Positions 7,310-15,728 of a stretch of DNA of 42,960 nt are shown here, piece after piece. The translations under genes and the position numbers were made by a program. Origin of the DNA: CAWULT01 sp963923455 (GTDB lineage Bacteria; Acidobacteriota; Vicinamibacteria; Vicinamibacterales; UBA2999). The stretch covers positions 1 to 42,960 of the forward strand of contig CAWULT010000028.1 in the NCBI GenBank assembly GCA_963923455.1, in the 5' to 3' direction. Below the pieces are notes generated by a model that did no database searches, had not been told where the DNA came from, and worked only from the letters and a program-made list of their open reading frames with translations. Positions within the stretch are counted from its first letter, which is position 1. Every line of letters starts with the position of its first letter.

Positions 7310-9960
7310 CGACGCCGCCATCAGCCGCGACGCCCGCGATGCGCCAGTACCACGAGGCGAAGCGCCAGTATCGGGACGCGATCGTGTTCTTCCGGATGGG
7401 CGACTTCTACGAGATGTTCTTCGAAGACGCCCTCGTCGCCTCCCGAGCGCTCGACCTGACCCTGACGTCACGCTCCAAGGACGCCTCGGGCGCCGGGATT
7501 CCCATGTGCGGGATCCCCTTCCACGCCGCCGACGGCTACATCGCCCGTCTCGTGCAGAAGGGCTTCCGCGTCGCCATCTGCGAGCAGGTCGAGGACCCGA
7601 AGAAGGCCAAGGGCCTGGTCAGGCGCGAAGTCGTCCGCGTGGTCTCACCCGGCACCCTGACCGACGCGTCGTACCTCGAGGCACGCGAGCCGGCCTTCCT
7701 GATGGCGCTGGCGCCGGCCGCCGCCAAGGACGACGCCGTCGGCGTCGCACTCATCGACCTGTCGACTGGTGAGTTCACGGCCGCCGAATATCGGGGCGCG
7801 GAAGGCCTTCAGGCGCTCGCCGACGAGATGGCCGTGCTGCGTCCGCGCGAGATCGTCGCGCCCGCCGACGCCGCCCCCGTCGGCCTGGAGCCCGAAATCG
7901 CCAGGCTGCAGGTCCCAGTGACCGGCATGGAGGGGTGGGCGTTCGACTACGAGGCCGCGCGGCGGGCGCTGCTCGACCAGCTGCGCGCCCACGGCCTCGA
8001 GGGGTTCGGCCTCGACGGACGCCAGGCGGCGGTCCGCGCCGCCGGGGCGCTGGTCACGTACCTGCGCGACACCCAGAAGGCCGACCTCGCCCACGTGCGG
8101 ACGGTGCGGTACCGCGCGACGGTCGACCACCTGATCATCGACCCCATCACGCTGCGCCACCTCGAGGTGGTGGTCGGCAGCGAGGGGCGGCCGCAGGGCT
8201 CGCTGCTCCACGAGATCGACAGGACGACGACCTCGATGGGCGGCCGCCTGCTGCGGGCCTGGCTGCTGCGCCCGCTGCTGTCGCTCGAGCGCATTCGCGA
8301 TCGGCTGGACGCGGTCGAGGAGATGGCGTTCCGCGCACGCGAGCGCGGGCAGCTCCGCGACATCCTCGCCTCGGTCCTCGATCTCGAGCGCCTCGTCGCG
8401 CGCACCGCGCTCGGCACCGCCGGCCCGCGCGATCTCGTGTCGCTGCGGCAGTCCTGCGCGGCGCTGCCGGAGATCCGCCGCGTCCTCGCCGACGTGCAGG
8501 CGCCGCTGCTCAAGAGCCTCGTCGCCGAGCTCGACGAGCTCGCCGACGTCCGCGAGCTCGTCGCCCGCACCATCCTCGACGATCCGCCGGCCATCGCGCG
8601 CGAAGGCGGCTTCACCCGGGACGGCGTCGACCCGGAGATCGACGAGCTCAGGGCCATCAGCCGGTCGGGACGCCAGGTCATCGCCGAGATGGAGGAACGC
8701 GAGCGGGCGCGCACCGGCATCTCGTCGCTGAAGGTGCGCTTCAACCGGGTCTTCGGCTACTACATCGAGATCTCCAAGGCGAACCTGCACCTGGCGCCGG
8801 CGGACTACCAGCGCAAGCAGACCATCGCGGGCGGGGAACGCTTCTCCACCCCGGCACTGAAGGAATACGAGGAGAAGGTCCTCGGCGCCGACGAACGCAT
8901 CCTGGAGCGCGAGCTGCAGATCTTCGACGAGCTGCGCCGCCGCATCGCGGCCGACGCGCCGCGCATCCAGGACACCGCGCGCGCCGTCGCCACGCTGGAC
9001 GTGCTGGCGGGCCTGGCCGAGACGGCCACCATCGCCAACTACACCAAGCCGCACGTGCACGATGGCGAGGAGTTCTCGGCCGTCGACGCCCGGCACCCGG
9101 TCGTCGAACGCCTGGCGCAGGCGTCCTTCGTCCCCAACGACGTCGGTCTCGACGCCTCGAGCCGGCAGTTGGTCATCCTGACCGGCCCGAACATGGGCGG
9201 CAAGTCGACCTACCTGCGGCAGACGGCCCTGCTGCCCATCCTGGCGCAAGTCGGGTCGTTCGTCCCGGCCCGCGACGCGAAGGTCCCGGTCGTGGACCGC
9301 ATCTTCGCGCGGGTGGGGGCGTCGGACAACATCGCCCGCGGCCAGTCGACGTTCATGGTGGAAATGCAGGAGACGGCCCACATCCTGCACGCGGCCACCT
9401 CGCGCAGCCTCGTGGTCCTCGACGAGATCGGCCGAGGCACCTCGACCTTCGACGGCCTCAGCATCGCGTGGGCCGTCGCCGAGTACCTCGCCAGCAACCC
9501 GCGGTCGCGCCCGAAGACGCTCTTCGCGACGCACTACCACGAACTGACCGACCTGGCAGACGCGCTGCCCGGCGTCGTCAACGCGCACGTGGCCGCCCGC
9601 GAGTGGAAGGACGACATCATCTTCCTGCGCAAGATCGTCGGGGGACGCTCCGACCGCAGCTACGGCATCCAGGTCGCGCGACTGGCCGGCCTGCCTCCGC
9701 CGGTCGTCGCGCGCGCCAAGGAGATCCTGGCGGGCCTCGAGCGGGACGAGCTGTCCCGTGGCGGCCGGCCGACCCTGTCGGACCGCGCGTCGGCCGCCCA
9801 GCAGCTGGGCCTGTTCGCCGCACCGGCCCCTGAGGATCCCGACGCCGAGCGCGCCCGCGAGATCCTCTCCCGCCTGCGCACGGTCGACCCGGATGGCACG
9901 ACGCCGCGCGCGGCGCTCGACCTGCTGGTGGATCTCGTGCGCCTGGCCGGAGGCACATGA
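7306..9960 (+). CDS. mutS: DNA mismatch repair protein MutS
   Basis: Recognises base mismatches and small loops and starts repair with MutL. At 884 residues it is the normal length for MutS1. The N-terminal mismatch-binding loop is RMGDFYEMF, with the wedging Phe34 and Glu36. The clamp and lever domains follow. The ATPase has Walker A GPNMGGKST (627-635), Walker B VVLDEIGRGTSTFDG, and the H-loop ATHYHEL. The C-terminus (about 800-884) resembles the MutS tetramer/linker region. GTG 7306 is used; ATG 7339 (MRQYHEAK) would also keep every domain. No mutL is in the window. The stop overlaps the next ATG by 4 nt (ATGA). Confidence 0.98.
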   Translation: MTTPPSAATPAMRQYHEAKRQYRDAIVFFRMGDFYEMFFEDALVASRALDLTLTSRSKDASGAGIPMCGIPFHAADGYIARLVQKGFRVAICEQVEDPKKAKGLVRREVVRVVSPGTLTDASYLEAREPAFLMALAPAAAKDDAVGVALIDLSTGEFTAAEYRGAEGLQALADEMAVLRPREIVAPADAAPVGLEPEIARLQVPVTGMEGWAFDYEAARRALLDQLRAHGLEGFGLDGRQAAVRAAGALVTYLRDTQKADLAHVRTVRYRATVDHLIIDPITLRHLEVVVGSEGRPQGSLLHEIDRTTTSMGGRLLRAWLLRPLLSLERIRDRLDAVEEMAFRARERGQLRDILASVLDLERLVARTALGTAGPRDLVSLRQSCAALPEIRRVLADVQAPLLKSLVAELDELADVRELVARTILDDPPAIAREGGFTRDGVDPEIDELRAISRSGRQVIAEMEERERARTGISSLKVRFNRVFGYYIEISKANLHLAPADYQRKQTIAGGERFSTPALKEYEEKVLGADERILERELQIFDELRRRIAADAPRIQDTARAVATLDVLAGLAETATIANYTKPHVHDGEEFSAVDARHPVVERLAQASFVPNDVGLDASSRQLVILTGPNMGGKSTYLRQTALLPILAQVGSFVPARDAKVPVVDRIFARVGASDNIARGQSTFMVEMQETAHILHAATSRSLVVLDEIGRGTSTFDGLSIAWAVAEYLASNPRSRPKTLFATHYHELTDLADALPGVVNAHVAAREWKDDIIFLRKIVGGRSDRSYGIQVARLAGLPPPVVARAKEILAGLERDELSRGGRPTLSDRASAAQQLGLFAAPAPEDPDAERAREILSRLRTVDPDGTTPRAALDLLVDLVRLAGGT

Positions 9961-11528
9961 CGACCCCGTCGTGCCTCGCCTGGTCCATCGCCCGTACGCT
10001 CGCGGCCAGCCTGGCCATTCTGCTGGCCGCCGGGTGCGCCGGCGAGGAGCACGCCCTGACGGCCGCCCCCAAGGTCGTCACGGTGGCCGTCCGCGCGGCG
10101 CCCAATTCGCTCGATCCCCGCCAGGCCAACGACGAGGCCTCGGCACGCGTCGCGCAGCTGATCTTCAGCTCGCTGATGGACATCGGGCCGGACCTGCGGG
10201 TGCGGCCCGTGCTGGCGGCCCGCCTGGACAACCCCGACCCGCGCACCTACGTCGTGCACCTGCGCCACGGGGTCCGCTTCCACGACGGCCACGAGCTGAC
10301 GGCGCGCGACGTCGTCTACACCTTCGGTGCGTTCCTCGACCCCGCCTACGTCTCGCCGTACAAGGGCGCGTACCGCGTGCTCGAGTCGGTGACGGCGCTC
10401 GACGACCACACGGTCCAGTTCCGGCTCAAGGAGCCGTTCGCGGCCTTCCCGATCCAGCTCGTCACGCCGCCGGTCGTCCCGGCCGATTCCGGGGACTCGC
10501 TGAAGACGTTCCCGATTGGCACGGGGCCGTACCGCTTCGTCCGGTACGCCGTCGACGATCAGGTGGTCCTGTCGGCGTTCGAGGGGTACTGGGATGGATT
10601 GCCCAACAACCCCGGCATCGTCCTGAAGGTCGTGCCCGACGACACGATGCGGGGCCTCGAGTTGCGCAAGGGCTCGGTGGACCTCGTCGTCAACGACCTG
10701 CCCCCCGACATCGTGCACGAACTCGAGGCCGAGGGACGCGTCCAGGTGGCGCGATCACCTGGCCTCGACTTCTCCTATCTCGGCTTCAACATGCGCGATC
10801 CGCTGCTGCGGGATCGCCGCGTCCGGCACGCCATCGGCTACGCCATCGATCGGGACGCGATCGTGGAGCACCTGCGCCGTGGGCTCGCGAAGCCGGCGAT
10901 CGGGCTGATTCCGCCGCAGGCCTGGGCCTTCGAACCGGACGTGCAGCAGTTCCCCCACGACCCCGCGCGGGCCAGGCGACTGCTCGACGAGGCGGGCTAC
11001 CCCGACCCCGACGGCGACGGGCCTGCGATGCGGCTGCGGCTGACGCTCAAGATCTCGACGGCCGAGGAGACGCGCCTGCAGTCGGCCGTGATCCAGCAGG
11101 ATCTGCGGCGCGTGGGCATCGACCTCGACGTCCGCGCCTACGAATTCGCGACGTTCTTCGCCGACGTGCTGAAGGGAAACTTCCAGATCTTCTCGCTGCA
11201 GTGGGTGGGCGGCGCACTGGTCGACCCGGACATCCTGCGCCGGGTCTTCCACTCCGGCCAGACACCGCCCGCCGGCTTCAACCGGGGCTATTACGCGAAC
11301 CCGGAAGTCGACCGGCTGATCGACCAGGCTACCACATCGCTCGACGAGTCCGACCGGCGGGCGTTGTACGCACGCGCGCAGCGCCTCATCGCCGAGGATG
11401 CGCCCTACATCCCGATCTGGAACCGCACCAACGTGGTGGTCGCGCAGCGCGCGCTCGACGGACTGCACGTCGGCGCCACCGGCGACTTCGAGTCGCTGAA
11501 GGACGTGAAGAAGCTCACGCCCCCTTGA
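9957..11528 (+). CDS. Extracellular solute-binding lipoprotein, family 5 (peptide/nickel type)
   Basis: A 523-residue SBP_bac_5 family protein, the ligand-binding part of dipeptide/oligopeptide-type ABC importers. It has a lipoprotein signal with lipobox LLAAGC and should be membrane anchored. Family signatures include NSLDPRQANDEASARVAQLI, VRFHDGHELTARDVVYTF, GTGPYRFVRY and DRRVRHAIGYAIDRDAIVEH. The fold is full length. The oddity is its setting: the start ATG overlaps the mutS stop (ATGA), and no permease or ATPase gene is nearby, so the rest of the transporter must be elsewhere or the protein acts alone. The 3' end overlaps the convergent TPR gene by 14 nt. The ligand cannot be predicted. 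Confidence 0.93.
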   Translation: MTTPSCLAWSIARTLAASLAILLAAGCAGEEHALTAAPKVVTVAVRAAPNSLDPRQANDEASARVAQLIFSSLMDIGPDLRVRPVLAARLDNPDPRTYVVHLRHGVRFHDGHELTARDVVYTFGAFLDPAYVSPYKGAYRVLESVTALDDHTVQFRLKEPFAAFPIQLVTPPVVPADSGDSLKTFPIGTGPYRFVRYAVDDQVVLSAFEGYWDGLPNNPGIVLKVVPDDTMRGLELRKGSVDLVVNDLPPDIVHELEAEGRVQVARSPGLDFSYLGFNMRDPLLRDRRVRHAIGYAIDRDAIVEHLRRGLAKPAIGLIPPQAWAFEPDVQQFPHDPARARRLLDEAGYPDPDGDGPAMRLRLTLKISTAEETRLQSAVIQQDLRRVGIDLDVRAYEFATFFADVLKGNFQIFSLQWVGGALVDPDILRRVFHSGQTPPAGFNRGYYANPEVDRLIDQATTSLDESDRRALYARAQRLIAEDAPYIPIWNRTNVVVAQRALDGLHVGATGDFESLKDVKKLTPP

Positions 11529-12267
11529 GGCGGTCGAGCTCGCTGCGCGCGTCGGTCACGTACTGCGAGTCCGGGTGCTCGTCGAGAATCCGGGTGAAGG
11601 TCTTCCGGGCCTCCGCCGCGTCGCCCTTGGCCGCATAGGCGCGTGCCAGCTCCAGCAGGATGGCATCGACCGGCAGGTCGGAGCCGGACTCCGAGGCGAG
11701 GGCCTTCCAGGTCGTGATCGCCTGGTCGGTCTGCCCCGCCTTCGCCTGCGCGTCGGCGGCGCCGAGCCGCGCCATCTGCCCGTAGAGCGACGACGCACCG
11801 GCCCGCTTGGCGACGTCGTCGAACGTCTGCACCGCCTCCGGCAGGCGGCCCAGTGAGGCCAGCGTGCCGGCCAGATGGTACCGGGCCGCGATACCCGCCG
11901 GGCTGTCCGGATAGGCGTCGGCCGCGGCCTTCAGCTTCGGCAGCGCAGCGTTCAGCTTGGCCTCCTCGGTCGGAAAGGCGCCGGTCGCGCCGATTTCCGC
12001 GCCCGCGGGAAGCGCCGCGCCCCCTTCGGTCGTCGGCGGCACCACGCGGGCGTTCAGGGCGACCATCGCCTCGGCGAGCAGTTCCTCGCCGCGCGACTGC
12101 GAGCGCTGCCGGAAGGCCACCACGCCCGCGATCACCAGAACCGCCACCACGATGGCGGCCACCAGCCCGCCCAGTTGCCTGCCCCGCGAGCCCAGGAACT
12201 CCCGGGCCTGTTCGAGGGATTGCGCGAGGTCGTTTTCCTTCAGATGGTGCCGTTCGCTGCTCTTCAT
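11515..12267 (-). CDS. Membrane-anchored tetratricopeptide repeat protein
   Basis: A 250-residue protein with a cytoplasmic N-terminus (MKSSERHHLKENDLAQSLEQ), one membrane helix at about 33-53 (LGGLVAAIVVAVLVIAGVV) and a periplasmic domain of TPR-like helical pairs from about 110 to the end. Repeat patterns include YHLAGTLASLGRLPEAVQTF, ILLELARAYAAKGDAAEARK and ILDEHPDSQYVTDARSELDR. The layout resembles YfgM, which works with PpiD at the Sec translocon, but sequence similarity to YfgM itself cannot be tested here. It starts 42 bp downstream of tRNA-Arg on the same strand with no separate promoter visible, so read-through from the tRNA is possible. It converges with the solute-binding gene, overlapping by 14 nt. 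Confidence 0.85.
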   Translation of the reverse strand: MKSSERHHLKENDLAQSLEQAREFLGSRGRQLGGLVAAIVVAVLVIAGVVAFRQRSQSRGEELLAEAMVALNARVVPPTTEGGAALPAGAEIGATGAFPTEEAKLNAALPKLKAAADAYPDSPAGIAARYHLAGTLASLGRLPEAVQTFDDVAKRAGASSLYGQMARLGAADAQAKAGQTDQAITTWKALASESGSDLPVDAILLELARAYAAKGDAAEARKTFTRILDEHPDSQYVTDARSELDRLKGA

Positions 12268-12309
12268 GGGTCCATCAAGGGCATCCGCGTGCCCGTCGTC
12301 AAGCGCATG

Positions 12310-12386
12310 TGGTGTCCCCGGGCAGAATTGAACTGCCGGCCTAGCGCTTAGGAGGCGCTCGCTCTATCCAACTGAGCTACGGGGAC
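12310..12386 (-). tRNA. tRNA-Arg (anticodon CCT)
   Basis: A 77-nt cloverleaf on the minus strand. The acceptor stem is GTCCCCG pairing with CGGGGAC, the D-arm is GCTCAGTTGGATAGAGC, the anticodon stem is AGCGC/GCGCT with loop CTCCTAA (anticodon CCT, reading AGG), and the T-arm is GGCAG-TTCAATT-CTGCC. The discriminator is A and the 3' CCA is encoded (12310-12312). No intron. Confidence 0.97.
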
Positions 12387-12402
12387 GTGACTCCGACGCC
12401 GT

Positions 12403-12408
12403 ATTGTA
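12403..12408 (-). promoter_or_regulatory. -10 box for tRNA-Arg
   Basis: TACAAT lies 16 nt upstream of the mature tRNA 5' end on the minus strand. A matching -35 box is not evident; that position falls in the hairpin following apt. Confidence 0.45.
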
Positions 12409-12413
12409 CCGCG

Positions 12414-12438
12414 CCGCGGGAGATGCGCCGTCCCGCGG
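12414..12438 (-). terminator. Hairpin between apt and tRNA-Arg
   Basis: Perfect 8-bp stem CCGCGGGA / TCCCGCGG with a 9-nt loop, 10 nt after the apt stop codon. No U-run follows, as is common in very GC-rich genomes. It would separate apt transcription from the tRNA promoter. Confidence 0.5.
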
Positions 12439-12448
12439 CCGGCCGTGC

Positions 12449-12961
12449 CTAGTACTGCAGGACCGAGAACACCTGCTCCCCGGGCAACTTCGCCCGGCCG
12501 TTCAGGAAGGCCAGTTCGATCAGGAACGCCAGCCCCATCAGGTCGCCCCCGAGGTGGCGCACCAGCTGCACCACCGCCGCCGCCGTTCCCCCCGTCGCGA
12601 GGACGTCGTCCACGACCAGGACCCGCTGGCCGGGAGTGATCGCGTCCGAGTGAATCTCGAGTGCGTCGGTCCCGTACTCGAGGTCGTACGTCTCCTTCAG
12701 CACCGACGCGGGGAGCCTCCCAGGCTTCCTGACCGGGATGAAGCCCGCACCCAGCCGCGTGGCGACGGAGGCGCCGAGGATGAACCCGCGGCTCTCGACG
12801 CCGATCACGGCATCGACGCGACGATCGTGGTACGGCGCGGCCAGACGGTCGATCGTCTCCCGGTAGCCCGCGGGATCGCGCAACAGCGTGGTGATGTCGT
12901 AGAAGAGGATGCCCGGCTTCGGAAAGTCGGGGACGTGCCGAATCTGCGATTTGAGGTCCAT
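12449..12961 (-). CDS. apt: Adenine phosphoribosyltransferase
   Basis: Salvages adenine to AMP using PRPP in the cytoplasm. The 170-residue protein matches the family throughout: N-terminal IRHVPDFPKPGILFYDITTL, VIGVESRGFILGA, FIPVRKPGRLP, and the PRPP-binding loop VLVVDDVLATGGTA. The length is standard. ATG 12961 has AGGATCT immediately upstream. It follows the acylphosphatase gene by 25 bp on the same strand and is probably transcribed with it from the -10 box at 13275-13280. A hairpin follows its stop codon. Confidence 0.97.
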   Translation of the reverse strand: MDLKSQIRHVPDFPKPGILFYDITTLLRDPAGYRETIDRLAAPYHDRRVDAVIGVESRGFILGASVATRLGAGFIPVRKPGRLPASVLKETYDLEYGTDALEIHSDAITPGQRVLVVDDVLATGGTAAAVVQLVRHLGGDLMGLAFLIELAFLNGRAKLPGEQVFSVLQY

Positions 12962-12986
12962 AGATCCTGTATCGTGTCTGCCGCGC

Positions 12987-13262
12987 TCACGAGCGCACGG
13001 AGAAGTCGTTGAACGTACCCGCCGGATCCTCGTGGTCCGCGACGACTCCGTCCACCCGGGCCCCGCGCGGGCCTTGCCGGAGCGCGCGCTCGACCCGCGT
13101 CACGGCCTCCGCCTCGCCCTCCACCCACGCCTCGACCCGGCCGTCCGGCAGGTTGCACACCCAGCCGACGACGCCCTCGCGGGCCGCCGCTTCGGTGGCG
13201 AACCATCGAAAACCGACGCCCTGGACGCGACCGCTGACCAGGAACCGGCGGGCGATGCGCAT
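12987..13262 (-). CDS. acyP: Acylphosphatase
   Basis: Hydrolyses acyl phosphates such as carbamoyl or 1,3-bisphosphoglyceryl phosphate. The 91-residue protein has the phosphate-binding loop GRVQGVGFR with catalytic Arg19, and GWVCNLPDGRVEAWVEG with catalytic Asn37. Most family members have Arg before this Asn (VRNLPDG); here it is Cys36, a conservative oddity outside the catalytic pair. The start ATG 13262 lies 12 nt downstream of a perfect TATAAT on the minus strand. First gene of an acyP-apt pair. Confidence 0.93.
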   Translation of the reverse strand: MRIARRFLVSGRVQGVGFRWFATEAAAREGVVGWVCNLPDGRVEAWVEGEAEAVTRVERALRQGPRGARVDGVVADHEDPAGTFNDFSVRS

Positions 13263-13274
13263 GACGAACGGGTG

Positions 13275-13280
13275 ATTATA
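13275..13280 (-). promoter_or_regulatory. Perfect -10 box (TATAAT) for acyP-apt
   Basis: TATAAT on the minus strand, 12 nt upstream of the acyP ATG, giving a leader of only about 6 nt. No recognisable -35 hexamer at 16-18 bp and no extended TG motif. Confidence 0.6.
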
Positions 13281-13319
13281 CCCGGCACGGACGGCTGGCG
13301 GCCGTGCGGCGAGGCAGGG

Positions 13320-13952
13320 TCAGCGGATGAAGGTGAACTTGGCTTGCGCCGACGTGCCGCTGCCGAACGGCCACAGCATCGATCCGTTGGTCGGCCGGGC
13401 GCTCGCCGCGACCCGCACGTAGTACTCGCGGTTCGGCTCGAGCAGCGAGGTGCGGAAGAGCGGCAGACGTTGCAGGGAGGTCAGCCACTGGCGCACCTGA
13501 GCCTCGTCCTCGGTGACGCGGGTCTCTTCCGTGCGCCCGTCAATCACGCGAACCACGGTGAAGCGCCGCGTCAGGTTGTCGAACTCGACGCTGCTCGTCG
13601 CGGTGGCCGTCCCGATGGTCCGGTCCACCCAGCCTGGCACGTCCAACCGCAGCTCGATGCCGTAGGTGAAGGTGGTCTTCAGACCGCTGCGGATGGCGGC
13701 CCGGACCTCGTCGGTGAACCCGTCGTTCAGCGTGAAGGAGACGAGCACCTGCTCGTCGCGCACCAGGGGCTGCACCCTCAGGCCACCCGAGCCCTGTGCC
13801 GAAGCCACGGCGGCATCGGCAATCCAGACGGCGCAGGCCAATACGGCGACCCGCAGCACACCGGCGGCCGCCCCGCAAGGGCCACGCCAGGTGAACCGGC
13901 GGCCGAACCAGCGGTCATGCCGCCGGAAATGCTGTGTAACCTCGTGCGCCAT
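13320..13952 (-). CDS. DUF4390-type secreted protein
   Basis: A protein of about 210 residues with an N-terminal hydrophobic export signal (VLRVAVLACAVWIADAAVAS, then AQG) and one mature domain. Patterns such as LNDGFTDEVRAAIRSGLKTT, FTYGIELRLDVPGW, RRFTVVRVIDGR and NREYYVRVAAS fit the DUF4390 family as I remember it; function unknown. In some proteobacteria DUF4390 genes precede ntrY; here the NtrY-like gene is 9 kb away. The start is uncertain. ATG 13952 is preferred because a TTGACA/TACAGT promoter ends upstream of it but downstream of the alternative ATG 13991. It is divergent from the serine-hydrolase-like gene. Confidence 0.8.
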   Translation of the reverse strand: MAHEVTQHFRRHDRWFGRRFTWRGPCGAAAGVLRVAVLACAVWIADAAVASAQGSGGLRVQPLVRDEQVLVSFTLNDGFTDEVRAAIRSGLKTTFTYGIELRLDVPGWVDRTIGTATATSSVEFDNLTRRFTVVRVIDGRTEETRVTEDEAQVRQWLTSLQRLPLFRTSLLEPNREYYVRVAASARPTNGSMLWPFGSGTSAQAKFTFIR

Positions 13953-13969
13953 CGCAGCCCGTCGCCGAG

Positions 13970-13996
13970 ACTGTAGCACACCTGCTGCCATGTCAA
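13970..13996 (-). promoter_or_regulatory. Candidate promoter for the DUF4390 gene
   Basis: Minus-strand TTGACA (13996-13991) and TACAGT (13975-13970) with a 15-bp spacer, 17 nt before ATG 13952. The -35 is perfect; the spacer is short. Confidence 0.45.
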
Positions 13997-14012
13997 GCCC
14001 CCCCGCTGGTGT

Positions 14013-14018
14013 TATCAT
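14013..14018 (+). promoter_or_regulatory. Candidate -10 box for the hydrolase-like/barrel pair
   Basis: TATCAT, 22 nt before GTG 14041. The leader holds GAAAGG as a Shine-Dalgarno at 14030-14035. It nearly abuts the divergent DUF4390 promoter. Confidence 0.4.
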
Positions 14019-14040
14019 TCGACCGATCCGAAAGGTCCCA

Positions 14041-15099
14041 GTGCAGGTGCGGAAGCCGCTTCTCGTCATCGTCCTGTCGCTGTCCGTGATCGGACCGGTC
14101 CGGCCCGCCTCGGCGCAGGCCCTCACGTTCTCGCTGTTCGAGCGCTACGTGGAGTCGTTGCGCCAGCAGTCGGACATCCCGGGCCTGTCGGCGGCCATCG
14201 TCCGCGGCGGCTCCGTGGTCTGGGAGCGGGGATTCGGGCTGCGCGACGTCGACGCGAACCTGCCGGCGACGCCCGACACCCCGTATGCAATCGGCGACCT
14301 GTCGCAGGTGTTCGGCGCAACGGTCCTCCTGGAGACGTGTTACGACCGCGGCTCCCTCGAACTGCGCGATCGCGTCATCCGGTGGACCCCGTTCGCCGAC
14401 GGGCAGGCAACCATCGAGGACCTGCTGAGCCATACCGGCCCGGCGGGCGTCTACCAGTACGACCTGGGGCGCTTCGCAGCGCTGTCGGCAGTCGTCGAGC
14501 AGTGCGCCAACGCGCCGTATCCGCAGGTACTCGCGCGCGAGGTCTTCGACCGGTTCGGCATGGCCAGTTCGGTGCCGGGCACGTCCGTGGAGGCCCTGTC
14601 GGCCGCACCGCGGGCGACCCTCTTCACGGCGCCCGCGCTCGCACAATACACGCAGACGCTGCAGGGCATGGCGGCGCCGTACAGAATCGACCGCGGCCGC
14701 CCGGTCCGCGTCGACGCGACTCCGGTCGTCGCCGATGCCAGCACCGGTATCGTGACGTCCGTCCGCGACCTGGCGCGGTTTCACGCCGCGCTGCGCGCCG
14801 GCGCGCTGCTCGACCCGGCCACGCTGACGCTTGCCTGGACGCAGTCACGCGCCCGCGGCGCCGCGGTACCGATGGGGCTCGGCTGGTTCGTACAGAACTA
14901 CGAGGGTGAGCCGGTGATCTGGCAGTTCGGCCTGGTCAAGGATGGCTTCTCCTCCTTGCTGCTCCACCTGCCGAACCGCGACCTGACGCTCCTGCTCGCC
15001 GCCAACAGCGACGGGCTGAGCGCCCCGTTCGCACTCCAGAACGGTGACGTCACGACGTCCATCTTTGCGAAGCTGTTCCTCCGCCTCTTCGCGGTCTGA
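14041..15099 (+). CDS. Serine-hydrolase/beta-lactamase-fold protein with lost catalytic residues
   Basis: A 352-residue exported protein with signal LLVIVLSLSVIGPVRPASAQ and the fold of class C beta-lactamase-related serine hydrolases. Family landmarks are IPGLSAAIVRGGSVVWERGF (46-65), DLLSHTGPAGVYQY and ADASTGIVTSVRDLARFHAA. The active site is not intact. The usual IGSx(T/S)KxF motif reads IGDLSQVF, so the nucleophile Ser is Asp86 and the general-base Lys is Gln89. The YxN motif is probably YQY, and the C-terminal HGG region reads QFGLVKDGF (from Gln295). It is probably a non-catalytic binding or scaffold protein. The frame is intact and the alignment elsewhere is good, so this is not obvious decay. 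GTG 14041 has GAAAGG upstream; GTG 14047 is an alternative. The barrel gene starts 1 bp after its stop. Confidence 0.85.
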   Translation: MQVRKPLLVIVLSLSVIGPVRPASAQALTFSLFERYVESLRQQSDIPGLSAAIVRGGSVVWERGFGLRDVDANLPATPDTPYAIGDLSQVFGATVLLETCYDRGSLELRDRVIRWTPFADGQATIEDLLSHTGPAGVYQYDLGRFAALSAVVEQCANAPYPQVLAREVFDRFGMASSVPGTSVEALSAAPRATLFTAPALAQYTQTLQGMAAPYRIDRGRPVRVDATPVVADASTGIVTSVRDLARFHAALRAGALLDPATLTLAWTQSRARGAAVPMGLGWFVQNYEGEPVIWQFGLVKDGFSSLLLHLPNRDLTLLLAANSDGLSAPFALQNGDVTTSIFAKLFLRLFAV

Positions 15100-15100
15100 C

Positions 15101-15694
15101 GTGGGGCGGCGGCTCCGCACCCTGCTCTGCGCCCTGTGCTGCCTTGGCGCACCAGCCGACTCGCGCGCCGACTGGCTCATCACGCCCTTTCTCGGACGCG
15201 CGCTGGGCGGGTCGACGTCCCTCATCGATCTCGAGAACGGCGCAGAGGCCCAGCACTGGGCGATCGGCGCGTCCGGTGCGTGGCTCAGCAACGGCGTGTT
15301 CGGCCTGGAGGGGGATTTCAGCCATGTCCCAGGCTTCTTCGAGCGTGGGGCGCGCGCGACCCCGGTCACGGGCAGTTCGTTGATGACGGTGACCGGCAAC
15401 GTACTGCTGGCCGTTCCCAGTTCGTTGACCCGCGACTCGCTCCGGCCGTACCTGACGGCCGGCGTCGGCCTGCTCCACCCTCGCATCGACAGCCCGGTGT
15501 TTCCCGTCGACAACCGCCTTCTCGGCCTGAGCGTCGGCGGCGGCGCCATCGGATTCGTCAGCCGCCGGACCGGCGTCCGGTTCGACCTGCGGCGCTTCCA
15601 GAACGTGCGCGGCGAGGGCGAGACCCTCGTCGGCGTGGAGCGCGTCCGGTTGAGCTACTGGCGGGCCTCCGTTGGGCTGATCCTGCGATACTAG
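15101..15694 (+). CDS. Outer-membrane beta-barrel protein, unknown role
   Basis: A 197-residue exported protein: signal LRTLLCALCCLGAPADSRA, then alternating amphipathic beta strands (WLITPFLGRALGGST, HWAIGASGAWLSNGVFGLEG, LRPYLTAGVGLLHPRID, LRRFQNVRGEG). It ends SVGLILRY, an aromatic C-terminal residue as recognised by the BAM machinery. The size suggests an 8-stranded barrel of the OmpA-like/OMP_b-brl type. GTG 15101 directly follows the hydrolase-like stop codon, so it should be co-translated with that gene. A functional link (barrel plus periplasmic pseudo-hydrolase) is inference from this coupling. The M48 protease gene follows after 34 bp. Confidence 0.78.
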   Translation: MGRRLRTLLCALCCLGAPADSRADWLITPFLGRALGGSTSLIDLENGAEAQHWAIGASGAWLSNGVFGLEGDFSHVPGFFERGARATPVTGSSLMTVTGNVLLAVPSSLTRDSLRPYLTAGVGLLHPRIDSPVFPVDNRLLGLSVGGGAIGFVSRRTGVRFDLRRFQNVRGEGETLVGVERVRLSYWRASVGLILRY

Positions 15695-15728
15695 GGCTGC
15701 GGCCTCCACCGAGGCCCGTCGAGGAGCC

